Shown: piece by piece, positions 37,701 through 46,946 of the stretch
How positions within the stretch are numbered: the first letter of the stretch is position 1
How the letters are laid out: each line of letters opens with the position of its first letter
Assembly: GCF_038051995.1 (NCBI RefSeq)
Contig: NZ_CP150290.1
Location: 3,462,001-3,526,000, forward strand
DNA: 64,000 bases
From: Paenibacillus sp. FSL H8-0537
Lineage (GTDB): Bacteria; Bacillota; Bacilli; Paenibacillales; Paenibacillaceae
Direction of reading: 5' to 3'
Made by a program: the position numbers and the translations under genes
The notes under the pieces: generated by a model
Database searches by the model: none
What the model was told of the DNA's origin: nothing
What the model saw: only the letters and a program-made list of their open reading frames with translations

Positions 37701-40315
37701 GGCCTGCCGTAGTAGCCGCGCGTAACGGCGCTCCCCCCAATATACAACTCGCCGATGACGCCAGCAGGAACCGGCTGCAAGTTTGCGTTAAGCACATAGA
37801 CCGGTGCATTCGGTATCGGACGTCCAAGCGGAAGCACCGCAAGATGATCCTGCTCGCTTCCACCTACTGGCACCTCATAGGTGAGCACGGAAACGGTTGT
37901 CTCCGTAGGGCCATAATGATTTTGGATCCTACAGCCCGGACGAAGGCTCCGAATGTCCGCAATGGTCCCCCAATGCGAGGCTTCTCCAGCAAGAATCAAG
38001 CATTCGCGCGGTATGATGACGCTGGGATTCGATACGCCGAGCAGCACCTCCATATGGCTTGGAACGATCTTCATGACGTCGATCGGATTCTCCACGCAAT
38101 AAGCGGCGAAAGCATCGGGATCAGCGGCCCGCTCATACGGAATAACATGCAGGGTGCCTCCTGATCCGAACGCCCCCCAAATCATCGGTGTGCCGAGATC
38201 CGCAGCAAGCGTACTGACGATGGCGAAATGGAGGCCTTCCCGCAGCTCCAAACGCTGCATGATTCCTTCCAAATAGTTGGCATAACTTCGGTGCTCCACC
38301 GCCACGCCCTTCGGTTTCCCCGTCGATCCGGAGGTGAACAGCACATACATAAGATCGCCCAGCTTTGAGACTACCTCGGGATTGCCTGCCTCTTCCTGTG
38401 CTATTTTATCCCAATCCCGGTCGAGTGAAACCATGCGTATGGGCGCAGTTGCTGCCTCCTCGTTTTGCGGCAGTAGATCAGCGAAGGCTTCCTCGGTCAC
38501 GATGACGGATACCTCAGCCTCCTGTGCAATCATTCGCAAGCGCTCAACCGGCAGTTTAGGATCAAGCGGCACATAGGCGCCGCCTGCCTTCAAGATGCCG
38601 ACCAAGCCGACGATGATATCGACGGTGCGCTCCATGTAAAGACCGACTGTTGTATTAGGTCCGACCTGCATACCGCGCAAATAGTGAGCCAATCGGTTAG
38701 CCCGTTCATTCAGCTCTCGATAGGTAAGCGTACGTCCCTCAGAGCATACGGCAGCAGCCATAGGTGTGAGAGCCGATTGGCGCTCCACGAGAAGATGCGG
38801 CAATTGGAGTTCTGCCCCGACAGACTCGGTGGCATTCCAGTCGACCAGCACCTTTCGCAGCTGTTCGCCCGAGAGAGCCGCAACCGCATATAGCGGCAGT
38901 GCGGAATTGTCTATTACGCGTTCCAAGATCATACAGTAATGCTCCACCATTTGCTGGATTGTCGACTCGCGGAATAGATCTGGGCGATAGGTCAAAGTGA
39001 CTTCCATACTTAACTTTTGATTTTCGAATACCGTCATCGTCAGATCCAGCATCCCGCCTCGCGTACGATCACCCACAAACGGTACAATCTCAAGGTCAGG
39101 CAGTTCCCTCAGCGCCTGCCCATGCCGTTCGAACAGGAACATGGTATCGAAGAATAGCGCATGGCCGATAACACGATCTGGATTCATCTCTTCGACGATT
39201 CTGTCAAACGGCAAATCCTGATGATCATTTGCCTCCAGCACCGTCTCACGGACTGCCGAGATAAAGTCGCTGAAGCTGCTGCCCATGTCAATCGGGGAGC
39301 GAAGTGCGACCGTATTCGCGAAGAAGCCAGCAAGCTTCTCGATTTCCTGCTTGCCTCGATTCGCCATGGGCGTCCCGACAACGATCTCTTGCTTGCCGTT
39401 GTAGCTTGCGAGTAGTACCTTGTATGCAGCTAACAGCAGGACAAACGATGTGCAGCCGAGCTGCTTGCTCGCTTCGCGGATACGCTGCGAGAATGCTGAA
39501 TCGAGCGTCAGGCTGAAGAAACCGACTTTTCGCTCAACTTGAATTGAGGGGCGCGGGTAATCCGTCGGCAGATCCAGCGTCGCCGGTGCTGGCATCAGTT
39601 TATTTTTCCAGTAGCGCAGCTGGTCCTCGTATTCCGATCCTGTCATCCACTGCCTCTGCCAAACGGCAAAATCCGGATATTGAATCGGCAGCTCCGGAAG
39701 CGAAAGCGGCTCTTTCAGTGCAAAGGAACGATAGATCGCGGCGAGCTCTTCGTCGAAAACGTTGGCCGACCAGCCATCATAGATCAAGTGATGCGTCATC
39801 CAGACGAGAACATGCTTTTCGGGATCCAACCGGAAGAGCATTGCCTTTACAAGCGGTCCGTTCAGGAAATCGTAAGGTTCCGTGGCTTCCTTTTCCATAA
39901 TCTCATAGACCTTGTTTTCATCGGCCAAGTCGATAATGGGGAGGTCGATCGTGAGCTCGGGGCGAATGATCTGAACGTAATCGTCACTTTCATAAGCAAC
40001 AACAGCGCGCATAATTTCATGACGCTTGATCATCTCGTTCAGTGTGCGATGCAAGGCAGAGACATTCAGCTTCCCGATGAACTTGTAGCCGTTGGCAAAA
40101 TTGTACCGCTCTGTCCCTGGCATATATTCTTCAAAAAACATAATACGCTGTTGCGGAAAGGATAGCGGGAACTTGTTATTTCCTGCTTGCCTAGGCTGCT
40201 TTGGGATTACGGACGAAGCTGCGGCAGCCTTTGCCTTATTCTGTTTGGCTTTCAGAGCGAGGAGCGCCCGTCGTTCGGGTGAAAGCTGCTCGATTCGATC
40301 AATCGTTTTACTCAT
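34748..40315 (-). CDS. NRPS C-A-T-TE protein with C-terminal MFS exporter domain
   Basis: The 1,855-residue protein joins a terminating NRPS module to a transporter. Order: condensation domain (about 45-480, active site HHLIYDG at 175-181); adenylation domain (about 495-1010, LFTSGSTGKPKG, YGPTETT, GELYIGG, YRTGD); carrier domain with phosphopantetheine Ser1072 in LGGDSFKAIK; thioesterase (about 1125-1375); then from about 1413 to the end a 12-segment major facilitator domain (GFALGIWVFQQTG, VVDRYDRRKVMLAG). The thioesterase nucleophile motif is GHCLGG, with Cys1202 instead of Ser. The first gene product (A-T) would supply the partner residue, giving a dipeptide-sized product that the fused MFS part could export. 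The ATG overlaps the stop of the glycosyltransferase gene by eight bases. Confidence 0.93.
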   Translation of the reverse strand: MSKTIDRIEQLSPERRALLALKAKQNKAKAAAASSVIPKQPRQAGNNKFPLSFPQQRIMFFEEYMPGTERYNFANGYKFIGKLNVSALHRTLNEMIKRHEIMRAVVAYESDDYVQIIRPELTIDLPIIDLADENKVYEIMEKEATEPYDFLNGPLVKAMLFRLDPEKHVLVWMTHHLIYDGWSANVFDEELAAIYRSFALKEPLSLPELPIQYPDFAVWQRQWMTGSEYEDQLRYWKNKLMPAPATLDLPTDYPRPSIQVERKVGFFSLTLDSAFSQRIREASKQLGCTSFVLLLAAYKVLLASYNGKQEIVVGTPMANRGKQEIEKLAGFFANTVALRSPIDMGSSFSDFISAVRETVLEANDHQDLPFDRIVEEMNPDRVIGHALFFDTMFLFERHGQALRELPDLEIVPFVGDRTRGGMLDLTMTVFENQKLSMEVTLTYRPDLFRESTIQQMVEHYCMILERVIDNSALPLYAVAALSGEQLRKVLVDWNATESVGAELQLPHLLVERQSALTPMAAAVCSEGRTLTYRELNERANRLAHYLRGMQVGPNTTVGLYMERTVDIIVGLVGILKAGGAYVPLDPKLPVERLRMIAQEAEVSVIVTEEAFADLLPQNEEAATAPIRMVSLDRDWDKIAQEEAGNPEVVSKLGDLMYVLFTSGSTGKPKGVAVEHRSYANYLEGIMQRLELREGLHFAIVSTLAADLGTPMIWGAFGSGGTLHVIPYERAADPDAFAAYCVENPIDVMKIVPSHMEVLLGVSNPSVIIPRECLILAGEASHWGTIADIRSLRPGCRIQNHYGPTETTVSVLTYEVPVGGSEQDHLAVLPLGRPIPNAPVYVLNANLQPVPAGVIGELYIGGSAVTRGYYGRPDLTAERFISNPFTDRPGERMYRTGDLVRHLPNGTIQFIGRMDQQFKIRGYRIETGEIEHVLLQMEGVRDAVVTIREDEPGDKRLVAYLVPEQHLLRDSLEQAMRGAQIDVSAIRKHIKSILPDYMLPSAFVEIERLPLNANGKLDRAMLPAPSAENRAGDNEFAAPETKEEHEIAAVWQEVLGLDQIGINDEFFDLGGDSFKAIKVVRKMGNSFSVMDLFQHPTVRELAEHLASGATRSNDLLIEFKKASNIGGKAITLVCVPYGGGSAITFQPIAKILPPNYALFAVELPGHDYSRPSQLLASHAETAAQIAQEIKSKVKGEVYLYGHCLGGAMVLRTALLLQQANVEVSGIFMAGTFPGARLPFKLTEWWHRLFPREKWTSDKFARDMLRAFGGFDDEISPEEQTFVLRNLRHDAREAEDYYTALFALPNKPKLKAPVACIVGGADRMTEFYEERYMEWQDFSEDVRLHVVEHAGHYFHKHQSDHTAKIMSQQIRMWEEERDFGANRATEHTVSQTSSAPQYVPIQEQGRKDVQPSVKSFLWVTLCLIIATIGTSLTGFALGIWVFQQTGSISDYATISLYAILPTLLLLPVAGAVVDRYDRRKVMLAGQTLALCSVIFLSTMLYLDALSLWAIYVAAGIGSIAGAFTMPAYQAATAQLVPKRYLGHANGLGQLVMSLNGIMAPALGGALVVLIGLKTIVVIDLVLLSLSIVILSLIRFPNLMFKKREEPMSREIVGGWKYIIQRKSMVAMVVFFVVVNFFMSLYNVLTTPFLLQFMTADKVGIVIAFEGAGLLIGSILMTIWGGFDRRADGMVGFVMLTGLSIAVVGIYPSLVTAAIGLFGFGLALALINTHWLSLIQTKVGLELQGRVLATNQVMAFSMRPLSFLLAGPLVASVFAPLASALPAGTEEAGLFGTGGGMGIGLLVTSIGVILFVWGLLGMRYRQLRHMETILPDAVPDAVIIRDKDQLQQLADRQMSAGI

Positions 40316-41717
40316 AGCGCGCCTCCTTCAAAGGCAGGGGATGACTTCCGAGCTGGCGCTGCACCAGCCACTGCGAGAGCAGTGAACGCTTGCCTGCTGA
40401 TAGTGACTGATTGATTGCGTCCAGGCGCTGATCAGGCGCTGTCACTACGCTCCGCAAGGACTGCTGGCGCTGCGCTGCAACGTAATCAGCAATAAGCTGC
40501 TCCGAGGCAATGGCGTAGTCGGGCTTGCCGATTACCGATTCCATGGCTGTGCAGGCCGCTGCCATCGTATCATGCTCCGCCATGACCTTCGCTAACTGGC
40601 GGCAGCGTTCCTTCACTACGCTTGTCTGAATGCCTTTCATGGCATTTGCAATCAGCGCGGGCTCCCACTGCAGCGGTGGTAAATAATCACCGATACCCAA
40701 ATGCTTAATCCGCATTCCGTTATCTGGCCGATCCGTATCAGCCGCGAGTGCCAGCTGTGGCACAGCGGCGGTCATGGCTCCCGTAATCGTACCGATTCCG
40801 CCGTGATGGATGACGCTGCTGATTAGCGGATAGACACTGGCGAGCGGCAATATTCTGTACCAGCGGATATGATCCGGAAGCTCGCCTTGAATGAATTCTT
40901 CATGCCTCGTAACAACTATAGTTCGCTGCCCAAGCAGCTTGACGCCCTCGATTGCTGCTTGATAGAAGTTTGGTTTAATCATTTTCCCTGTCCCGCCTGT
41001 TATCAAGAGAGGCGGTTCTCCAGCTTGAATAAAATCTAGCAGGTCGTTTGGCAAAGACTCATATTCAATTGCATCTGCCAGTGGAAATCCGACGGTATCC
41101 ACCTTAAGTGCCCATTCTGGTGCTTCGACAGCAGCATCGAAGCTCTCATGCCAGAAACCGATATTTTTTTTCACGGCGCCCATCCATGATGTCCAGCTTG
41201 AGACCGGCGTAAGACCAAGATTGCTGCGAAATGTGTTAATAAGAGATATCGCAAAGTCCAATCCAAGCTCTTCCCAAATATGCAGCTGTGTCACATAGCT
41301 GGGCGCCAGAACGCCCGTTACGATCGGCACCTGCATCATCTCAGATACGATCATCGCTACGAAGCCGTCACGCTCCTTACAAATCAGCACGGAGCCCTCC
41401 TCTTGGCACAGCTCTGTCAGGATGTCATACTCCTGTTGGAATTTCTCTTTCGAATAATACTTGCGTTGATAAGCTTCATAGAGGTCGGGCTTGTTCAGTG
41501 GATCCTCCATCATATAGAGATCCTTCATAATTTCGTTATATTCCTCTGGTTTATCGATGCCGCGAAACGCGATGCCGGACTTCTCGGCCAGCGGCGCAAA
41601 TACGCCGTGCGTTACCAGGGTTGCTTGGTGACCGCGCCGGCGAAGTGCAGACGCTAACCGTAGAAACGGCAGTACATCTCCGTTCGTCATATGCGTGCTA
41701 AGAACGAAATTTGCCAC
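40308..41717 (-). CDS. GT1-family glycosyltransferase of the NRPS operon
   Basis: The 469-residue protein has an N-terminal acceptor domain (FVLSTHMTNGDVLPFLRLASAL, about 5-26) and a C-terminal UDP-sugar domain with the signature VIHHGGIGTITGAMTAAVPQ and DTDRPDNGMRIKHLGIG. It resembles the RhlB/GtfB type that glycosylates lipids, macrolides and glycopeptides. GTG is taken as start because AGGAGG lies nine bases upstream; the longer frame from 41738 would place that site inside the gene. The sandwich position between two NRPS genes implies glycosylation of the peptide or a precursor. Confidence 0.9.
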   Translation of the reverse strand: MANFVLSTHMTNGDVLPFLRLASALRRRGHQATLVTHGVFAPLAEKSGIAFRGIDKPEEYNEIMKDLYMMEDPLNKPDLYEAYQRKYYSKEKFQQEYDILTELCQEEGSVLICKERDGFVAMIVSEMMQVPIVTGVLAPSYVTQLHIWEELGLDFAISLINTFRSNLGLTPVSSWTSWMGAVKKNIGFWHESFDAAVEAPEWALKVDTVGFPLADAIEYESLPNDLLDFIQAGEPPLLITGGTGKMIKPNFYQAAIEGVKLLGQRTIVVTRHEEFIQGELPDHIRWYRILPLASVYPLISSVIHHGGIGTITGAMTAAVPQLALAADTDRPDNGMRIKHLGIGDYLPPLQWEPALIANAMKGIQTSVVKERCRQLAKVMAEHDTMAAACTAMESVIGKPDYAIASEQLIADYVAAQRQQSLRSVVTAPDQRLDAINQSLSAGKRSLLSQWLVQRQLGSHPLPLKEARYE

Positions 41718-41745
41718 GAATCGTCTCCTCCTGACCATCTGCTGG

Positions 41746-43614
41746 CTATTGCTTCAGCAGCGCCTCAATTTCCTCTTCCGATAGATGCTCCATTTCGCTC
41801 AGCAGCGCTTCAATTTCGGCATCGTCAGTTTCCGCAAGCAGCTTGGCTTCGATAATCGATGCGAGGGTGCGAATCGTCGTTCCTTGCGTGAGCATATCCT
41901 TCAGTGAAACCTTCACCCCTAACACATGATCGCACCTTACAAGAATTTGAGTAGCGACGAGCGAGTGGCCGCCTAAGTCGATGAAATCATCATCAAGCCC
42001 GATTTGATTGAAACTGAAGAAGCCTGACCAGATCAGGGCAAGCTCCTTCTGGATATAGGTTTCCGGCGGAACATATGTCTGCCCAATCATCTGGCGGGAC
42101 AGCGTCGGACTCGGCAGGAGCTTACGGTCCGTCTTGCCGCTAGGCGTCAGTGGGAAGGCCTCCATCTCGACGAAATAGGAAGGAACCATATAGTCCGGCA
42201 AATGCTGCTGTAGATGGCTCCTCAGCTCGCTGATCGAGGGAGCGAGCTCAGCATTTGGAATGAAATAGGCGGTAATGCGCTGGTCTCCGGGCTGATCCTC
42301 GCAGACAACCGTCACAGCTTGATTGACACCTGGGTGCTGTTCGAGCACCGTGCTAATTTCGCCCAGCTCGATACGAAAGCCCCTTACCTTCACCTGATCG
42401 TCGTTGCGGCCCAGACATTCCAAATTCCCGTCCGTAAGCCAGCGTCCAAGATCTCCGGTATGGTACATGCGTGCTCCCGGTTCGTTGCTGTACGGATCGG
42501 GCACGAATCGCTCGGCTGTCAGATCCGGTCTGCCGTAATAGCCGCGTGCGAGCCCGATGCCACTAATGAAGAGCTCCCCAATTTCACCAGGTGCGACTGG
42601 TTCATAACGATCGTTTAATACGTACATTGCATTCTCGGGGATAGCCTTGCCAATTGGAATGACCGATCGATCCAGGCTGCGATCGCTAGTCCAGTTGGTA
42701 ATGAACACCGCTGCCTCGGTCGGACCATATAAGTTGTGAAGCTGCGCAGACATCGTACGGCAGAACCGTTCGTTCAGTGCGGCAGACAATGGCTCCCCGC
42801 ATAAGAAAACATGTTTCAGAAAGGGAAGGTCCTCAGCCTGCTCCGTACTCAAGAACGTCTGGAGCATCGTTGGAACGAACTGCACGAACGTGATACATTC
42901 GCGCTTGATGACCTCCCACATATAAGCGTTATCAAGATGGCCTTTAGGCTTGGCCATGACGAGACATGCTCCACAGATGTGCGGCCAGAAAAATTCCCAT
43001 ACCGATACGTCAAAGCTGTAAGGAGATTTCTGAAGAAGCTTATCCTTTTCCTCCATTTTGAAAGTGTGCTGCAGCCAGAGAACCCGATTGCGAATGGCAG
43101 CGTGCGTATTCATCGCCCCCTTCGGTCTTCCCGTCGATCCAGAGGTGTAGAACATGTAAGCAAGATGGCTCTCATGCAAGGCAATATTCGGGTTGCCCTC
43201 CTCCTCTCCATATCCGTCCAATAGCTCTGACTCGTCTAAGATCAGTATTTCACCGTCGAACCCCGCGAAGTATTCCGCGAATTGACACTGCGTAATGATT
43301 CGTCTTACCTTGCTGTCCTCGATCATGTAGGCTAGCCGATCCTTCGGATAATCCGGATCCAGCGGCACGTATGCGCCCCCTGCCTTCAGAACACCGTACA
43401 GGGCAACGACTAGTTCAATCGAACGCTCCATGCAGATTCCTGCCAGTACGTCAGGACCGACATCGATCGCACGCAAACGAAACGCTAACCGATTCGCGCG
43501 GCGGTTCAACTCGGTGTAAGTCAACGACTCCTCCTCGAATCTAACAGCTTCACGATTTGGCGTGCGTTCCGCCTGCTGCTCAAACAATTGGTGAATCAAG
43601 CCTCTTTGTTGCAT
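41746..43614 (-). CDS. NRPS loading protein, adenylation and carrier domains
   Basis: The 622-residue protein begins directly with an adenylation domain (LTYTELNRRANRLAFRLRA; MFYTSGSTGRPKG; YGPTEAAV; GYYGRPDLTAERF; YHTGDLGRW) and ends in a carrier domain with Ser551 in LGGHSLVATQI, followed by an acidic tail. It has no condensation domain, so it should load the first amino acid. By eye the specificity positions read about D-V-W-Q-F-C-L-V-F, which I cannot match confidently to a known residue. AGGAGTGATTG precedes the ATG. It is the first gene of the operon, with 270 bp of presumed promoter region to the mobile element on its right. Confidence 0.92.
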   Translation of the reverse strand: MQQRGLIHQLFEQQAERTPNREAVRFEEESLTYTELNRRANRLAFRLRAIDVGPDVLAGICMERSIELVVALYGVLKAGGAYVPLDPDYPKDRLAYMIEDSKVRRIITQCQFAEYFAGFDGEILILDESELLDGYGEEEGNPNIALHESHLAYMFYTSGSTGRPKGAMNTHAAIRNRVLWLQHTFKMEEKDKLLQKSPYSFDVSVWEFFWPHICGACLVMAKPKGHLDNAYMWEVIKRECITFVQFVPTMLQTFLSTEQAEDLPFLKHVFLCGEPLSAALNERFCRTMSAQLHNLYGPTEAAVFITNWTSDRSLDRSVIPIGKAIPENAMYVLNDRYEPVAPGEIGELFISGIGLARGYYGRPDLTAERFVPDPYSNEPGARMYHTGDLGRWLTDGNLECLGRNDDQVKVRGFRIELGEISTVLEQHPGVNQAVTVVCEDQPGDQRITAYFIPNAELAPSISELRSHLQQHLPDYMVPSYFVEMEAFPLTPSGKTDRKLLPSPTLSRQMIGQTYVPPETYIQKELALIWSGFFSFNQIGLDDDFIDLGGHSLVATQILVRCDHVLGVKVSLKDMLTQGTTIRTLASIIEAKLLAETDDAEIEALLSEMEHLSEEEIEALLKQ

Positions 43615-44008
43615 TCAATCACTCCTCATATGTAGTGACCAACACGATAATGCTATTTCCTGTGCATAGATTATGCTACTTGAATATGGTAGAAAGCGCT
43701 AATGCTGGGATGACTTCTTTCGCACTGCTTTAACGCTAGAATGACCCTTTCCAGCGATCTCCCAGACATTGGAAAATCCTAGCCGAACAACAAGAAGTCC
43801 ACACGGATGTGAAGCTTTTATTTAGATTTATTTAACACAGTTCCCTGTTAATCAGCTCGCTAAAGATTGCCATCGCCCTTTCCAAAAAAAACCATCCCTG
43901 CGGCATTTTCTGAACTGTAACCCGTAAGATGGACACTTGAAAAAAGTGACCTCTTACGGGTTTTTGTGCTTTAATCATACTATCGAGAATACATGGGGAA
44001 TGAACATC

Positions 44009-45400
44009 ATGAGGAAAACCAGAACAGGATTTACTGAAACAGAGATCAGGCTATTGGAGTCCAATCCGAATGTCAGCCGCGTATCGGGGAGAAACGTCTC
44101 GTATGCTCCAGCTTTTAAACTCGCAGCAGTGCAAGCTAACCAGGCAGGAGAGCCACCAATGGAGATTTTTTTGAAAGCAGGCTTTAGTATTGAGCTCGTT
44201 GGCCAGAGAACACCTACAGAAAGCCTCTATCGCTGGAGAGAGACCTACACTAAGCACGGTGAGGCTGGTTTGTTAGAAGAGCGCCGAGGCCTTGGAAGTA
44301 CGGGTAGACGATCAAAAACGGAATCATCAGTGGAAGAGAAGCTGCAACAAGCAGAAGCTCGGATTAAACTCCTTGAAGCGGAGAACGAGCTATTAAAAAA
44401 GCTAGAAGCGCTCGAAAGGCGAAAAAGTAAGGAGTTGACACCTTCCGAGCGCTTTCAGCTCATTCATCAAACGATTCGTAAGCATGATTTACGACGTTTA
44501 ACACGTTACCTCTGTAAGATTGCCGGAGTAAGTGCAAGTGGCTATTACCGTTGGTGTAACGCTGAAGAGTCGCGTCAATTGCGAGAGACAGCCGATCAAT
44601 ACGACTTTCAGCTTATTAGGGAGCATTTTGAAGCATTGAATGGGAAAGTAGGCGCATTGGTTATCAAAATGAGGCTGGAGAGACTGAATGGCATTGTCAT
44701 GAATCATAAAAAGATTCGTCGTATCATGCGCAAGTTTGGGCTAGTAGCTACGATCCGTCAAACCAATCCCTATCGCAAAATGGCTAAAGCAACACAAGAA
44801 CATCGTACATGTCCTAATCTCCTAGAGCGTCAGTTTGATCAAGGAGAACCAGAGAAAGTCCTCCTTACAGATATCACATACATGCGCTATGGTGGCGGTC
44901 AATGGGCATATCTTTCTTGTGTGAAGGACGGTGCTACGAAGCAGATTCTGGCACACTATCTATCTTCAACGCTGGAGCTATCCTTGGTTGAGCGGACAGT
45001 GGCTCGCCTACTCAAACGATTGGACAGAAATATTCATCCCGATGCCATCTTCCATTCTGACCAGGGCATGCACTATACGCACCCGAAAACCCGCCTCCTC
45101 ATCGCCGAAGCTGGGTTTAAGCAGTCGATGTCTCGTAAAGGGAACTGCTGGGATAATGCGTCCATGGAGACGTTCTTTGGTCATATGAAGGACGAGCTTG
45201 ACTACAAGGACTGTAAATCTCTTAAAGAGCTGCGGCTACGGGTTAATGAGTATGTGATCCACTACAATACAGAACGCTATCAGTGGACACTAAAAAAGAT
45301 GACTCCTGATGAATTCGAGGCCACTGAAAAAGTCCACACCTTAGAAATAGAATACCTTTCCTCGATTTTGCGAGGAAGGGTATTCTGTTTTGCTGTATAA
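44009..45400 (+). CDS. IS3-family transposase with altered C-terminus
   Basis: The protein has an N-terminal helix-turn-helix region (SYAPAFKLAAVQANQAGEPP), a leucine-zipper-like coiled coil (EEKLQQAEARIKLLEAENEL) and an rve catalytic core with the DDE residues in LLTDITYM, FHSDQGMHYT and CWDNASMETFFGHMKDE. Both parts are in one continuous frame, whereas many IS3 members need a -1 frameshift. The start is the ATG after GGGGAA; the longer frame from 43937 runs into the terminal repeat. The last 22 residues come from the inserted IS1182-type sequence. Activity is uncertain. Confidence 0.85.
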   Translation: MRKTRTGFTETEIRLLESNPNVSRVSGRNVSYAPAFKLAAVQANQAGEPPMEIFLKAGFSIELVGQRTPTESLYRWRETYTKHGEAGLLEERRGLGSTGRRSKTESSVEEKLQQAEARIKLLEAENELLKKLEALERRKSKELTPSERFQLIHQTIRKHDLRRLTRYLCKIAGVSASGYYRWCNAEESRQLRETADQYDFQLIREHFEALNGKVGALVIKMRLERLNGIVMNHKKIRRIMRKFGLVATIRQTNPYRKMAKATQEHRTCPNLLERQFDQGEPEKVLLTDITYMRYGGGQWAYLSCVKDGATKQILAHYLSSTLELSLVERTVARLLKRLDRNIHPDAIFHSDQGMHYTHPKTRLLIAEAGFKQSMSRKGNCWDNASMETFFGHMKDELDYKDCKSLKELRLRVNEYVIHYNTERYQWTLKKMTPDEFEATEKVHTLEIEYLSSILRGRVFCFAV

Positions 45401-45430
45401 TAGCTGTAATAATTCTAGGCGGTGTCTCGG

Positions 45431-46891
45431 ATGATTTCAAATCAACAAACTCTTAACCTCAGCCCGTATGTGGGAATTTACGATATAGTTGTACCTAAAG
45501 ATAATATGCTCCGCCAAATTATTGACCTTGTTGATTTTTCTTTTGTCCATGAAGAATTACAAAATAAATATTGCCTTGATAACGGTCGCAATGCAGTACC
45601 TCCTATACGTATGTTCAAATATTTATTATTGAAATCTATTTTCGATGTATCCGATGTGGATGTTGTAGAACGATCGAAATATGACATGTCTTTTAAATAT
45701 TTCTTGGATATGGCGCCGGAAGATGGCGTCATTAATTCGAGTTCTTTAACGAAGTTTCGAAAACTTCGTTTGAAAGATGTAAACCTACTAGACATACTTA
45801 TTCAAAAAACAGTAGCGATTGCATTGGAAAAAGAAATCATAAAAAGTACCGCGATTATTGTAGACGCCACACATTCAAAAGCGCGTTACAATCAAAAATC
45901 ACCCAAAGAGATTTTAATGGAGAAGTCCAAGCTGCTACGAAAAGCCGTTTATCAAATGGATGAAAAGATGAAAGATAAATTCCCTTCAAAAACAACAACA
46001 AACAAATTGGAAGATGAATTGGACTATTGCCGAAAAGTCATTCAGGCTGTGGAAAAGGAAGAAAAGATTCGCGAATACCCAAAAGTAAAAGAAAAGCTGA
46101 ACTATTTAAAAGAAATCGTAGAAGATCACGAAGAGCATCTTCAATTCGCAAATGATCCGGATGCACGTTTAGGTCACAAAACAGCCGACTCCTCTTTCTT
46201 CGGATATAAAACACATCTTGCAATGAATGAAGAACGAATCATTACAGCAGCGGTGATTACGACGGGTGAAAAGAATGATGGAAAACAACTTCAAACTCTC
46301 ATCGAAAAAAGTCATGACACAGGTATGAAGATCGATACCGTTATTGGAGATGCAGCCTATTCTGAAAAAGATAATATTCAGTATGCCAATCACAACGAAT
46401 TACAATTAATATCAAAATTAAACCCTAATATCACACAAGGAACTCGTAAAAAAGAAGAGGAATTTGAGTTTAATAAAGATGCAGGTATGTACGTTTGTAA
46501 AGCTGGACATATGGCGATTCAAAGAGCGCGCACAGGTAAGAAAGGTATGAATAATAACCAAAAGAATACCTACATGTTTGACATTGAAAAATGCAAAGTA
46601 TGTCCAATGAAAGACGGGTGCTATAAAGAAGGTGCGAAAAGTAAAACCTATTCTGTAACCATCAAATCCACCGAACATAAGGAACATGAGGCATTTCAAA
46701 ATAGTGATGATTTCAAGGAGAAATCGAAAGAACGTTATAAAATTGAAGCGAAAAACAGTGAACTCAAGCATAGACACGGGTATGATGTTGCATCGTCCTC
46801 GGGTCTTGTTGGCATGCAAATGCAAGGTGCCATGGCCATATTTTCTGTTAATCTCAAGCGAATCATTACACTCATGAAAGATTCAAAGTAA
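45431..46891 (+). CDS. IS1182-family transposase
   Basis: The 486-residue protein shows the IS1182 layout: YDIVVPKDNMLRQIIDLVDF at the N-terminus, VPPIRMFKYLLLKSIFDVSD, IIVDATHSKARYNQ with the first catalytic Asp, DSSFFGYKTHLAMNEERIIT, TVIGDAAYSEKDN with the second, a Cys pattern KCKVCPMKDGC, and KERYKIEAKNSELKHRHGYD with the terminal Glu. It appears full-length and uninterrupted. The start follows AGGCGGTG at six bases. The element sits inside the IS3-type element; convincing terminal inverted repeats were not found by eye. Confidence 0.9.
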   Translation: MISNQQTLNLSPYVGIYDIVVPKDNMLRQIIDLVDFSFVHEELQNKYCLDNGRNAVPPIRMFKYLLLKSIFDVSDVDVVERSKYDMSFKYFLDMAPEDGVINSSSLTKFRKLRLKDVNLLDILIQKTVAIALEKEIIKSTAIIVDATHSKARYNQKSPKEILMEKSKLLRKAVYQMDEKMKDKFPSKTTTNKLEDELDYCRKVIQAVEKEEKIREYPKVKEKLNYLKEIVEDHEEHLQFANDPDARLGHKTADSSFFGYKTHLAMNEERIITAAVITTGEKNDGKQLQTLIEKSHDTGMKIDTVIGDAAYSEKDNIQYANHNELQLISKLNPNITQGTRKKEEEFEFNKDAGMYVCKAGHMAIQRARTGKKGMNNNQKNTYMFDIEKCKVCPMKDGCYKEGAKSKTYSVTIKSTEHKEHEAFQNSDDFKEKSKERYKIEAKNSELKHRHGYDVASSSGLVGMQMQGAMAIFSVNLKRIITLMKDSK

Positions 46892-46903
46892 AAGAATAAA
46901 GAG

Positions 46904-46946
46904 AAAGGCGATATTCCGTTCCAATGTGAACGAAATTTCGCCTTTT
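46904..46946 (+). terminator. Terminator of the IS1182-type transposase
   Basis: AAAGGCGATATTCCGTTC pairs with GAACGAAATTTCGCCTTT around CAATGT and is followed by a T-run, 13 bases after the stop. Confidence 0.8.

Noticed and set aside
35469..40385. Many antisense frames of 60-217 codons across the NRPS genes
   Set aside because: High-GC coding sequence produces long antisense frames; none has a binding site or motif.
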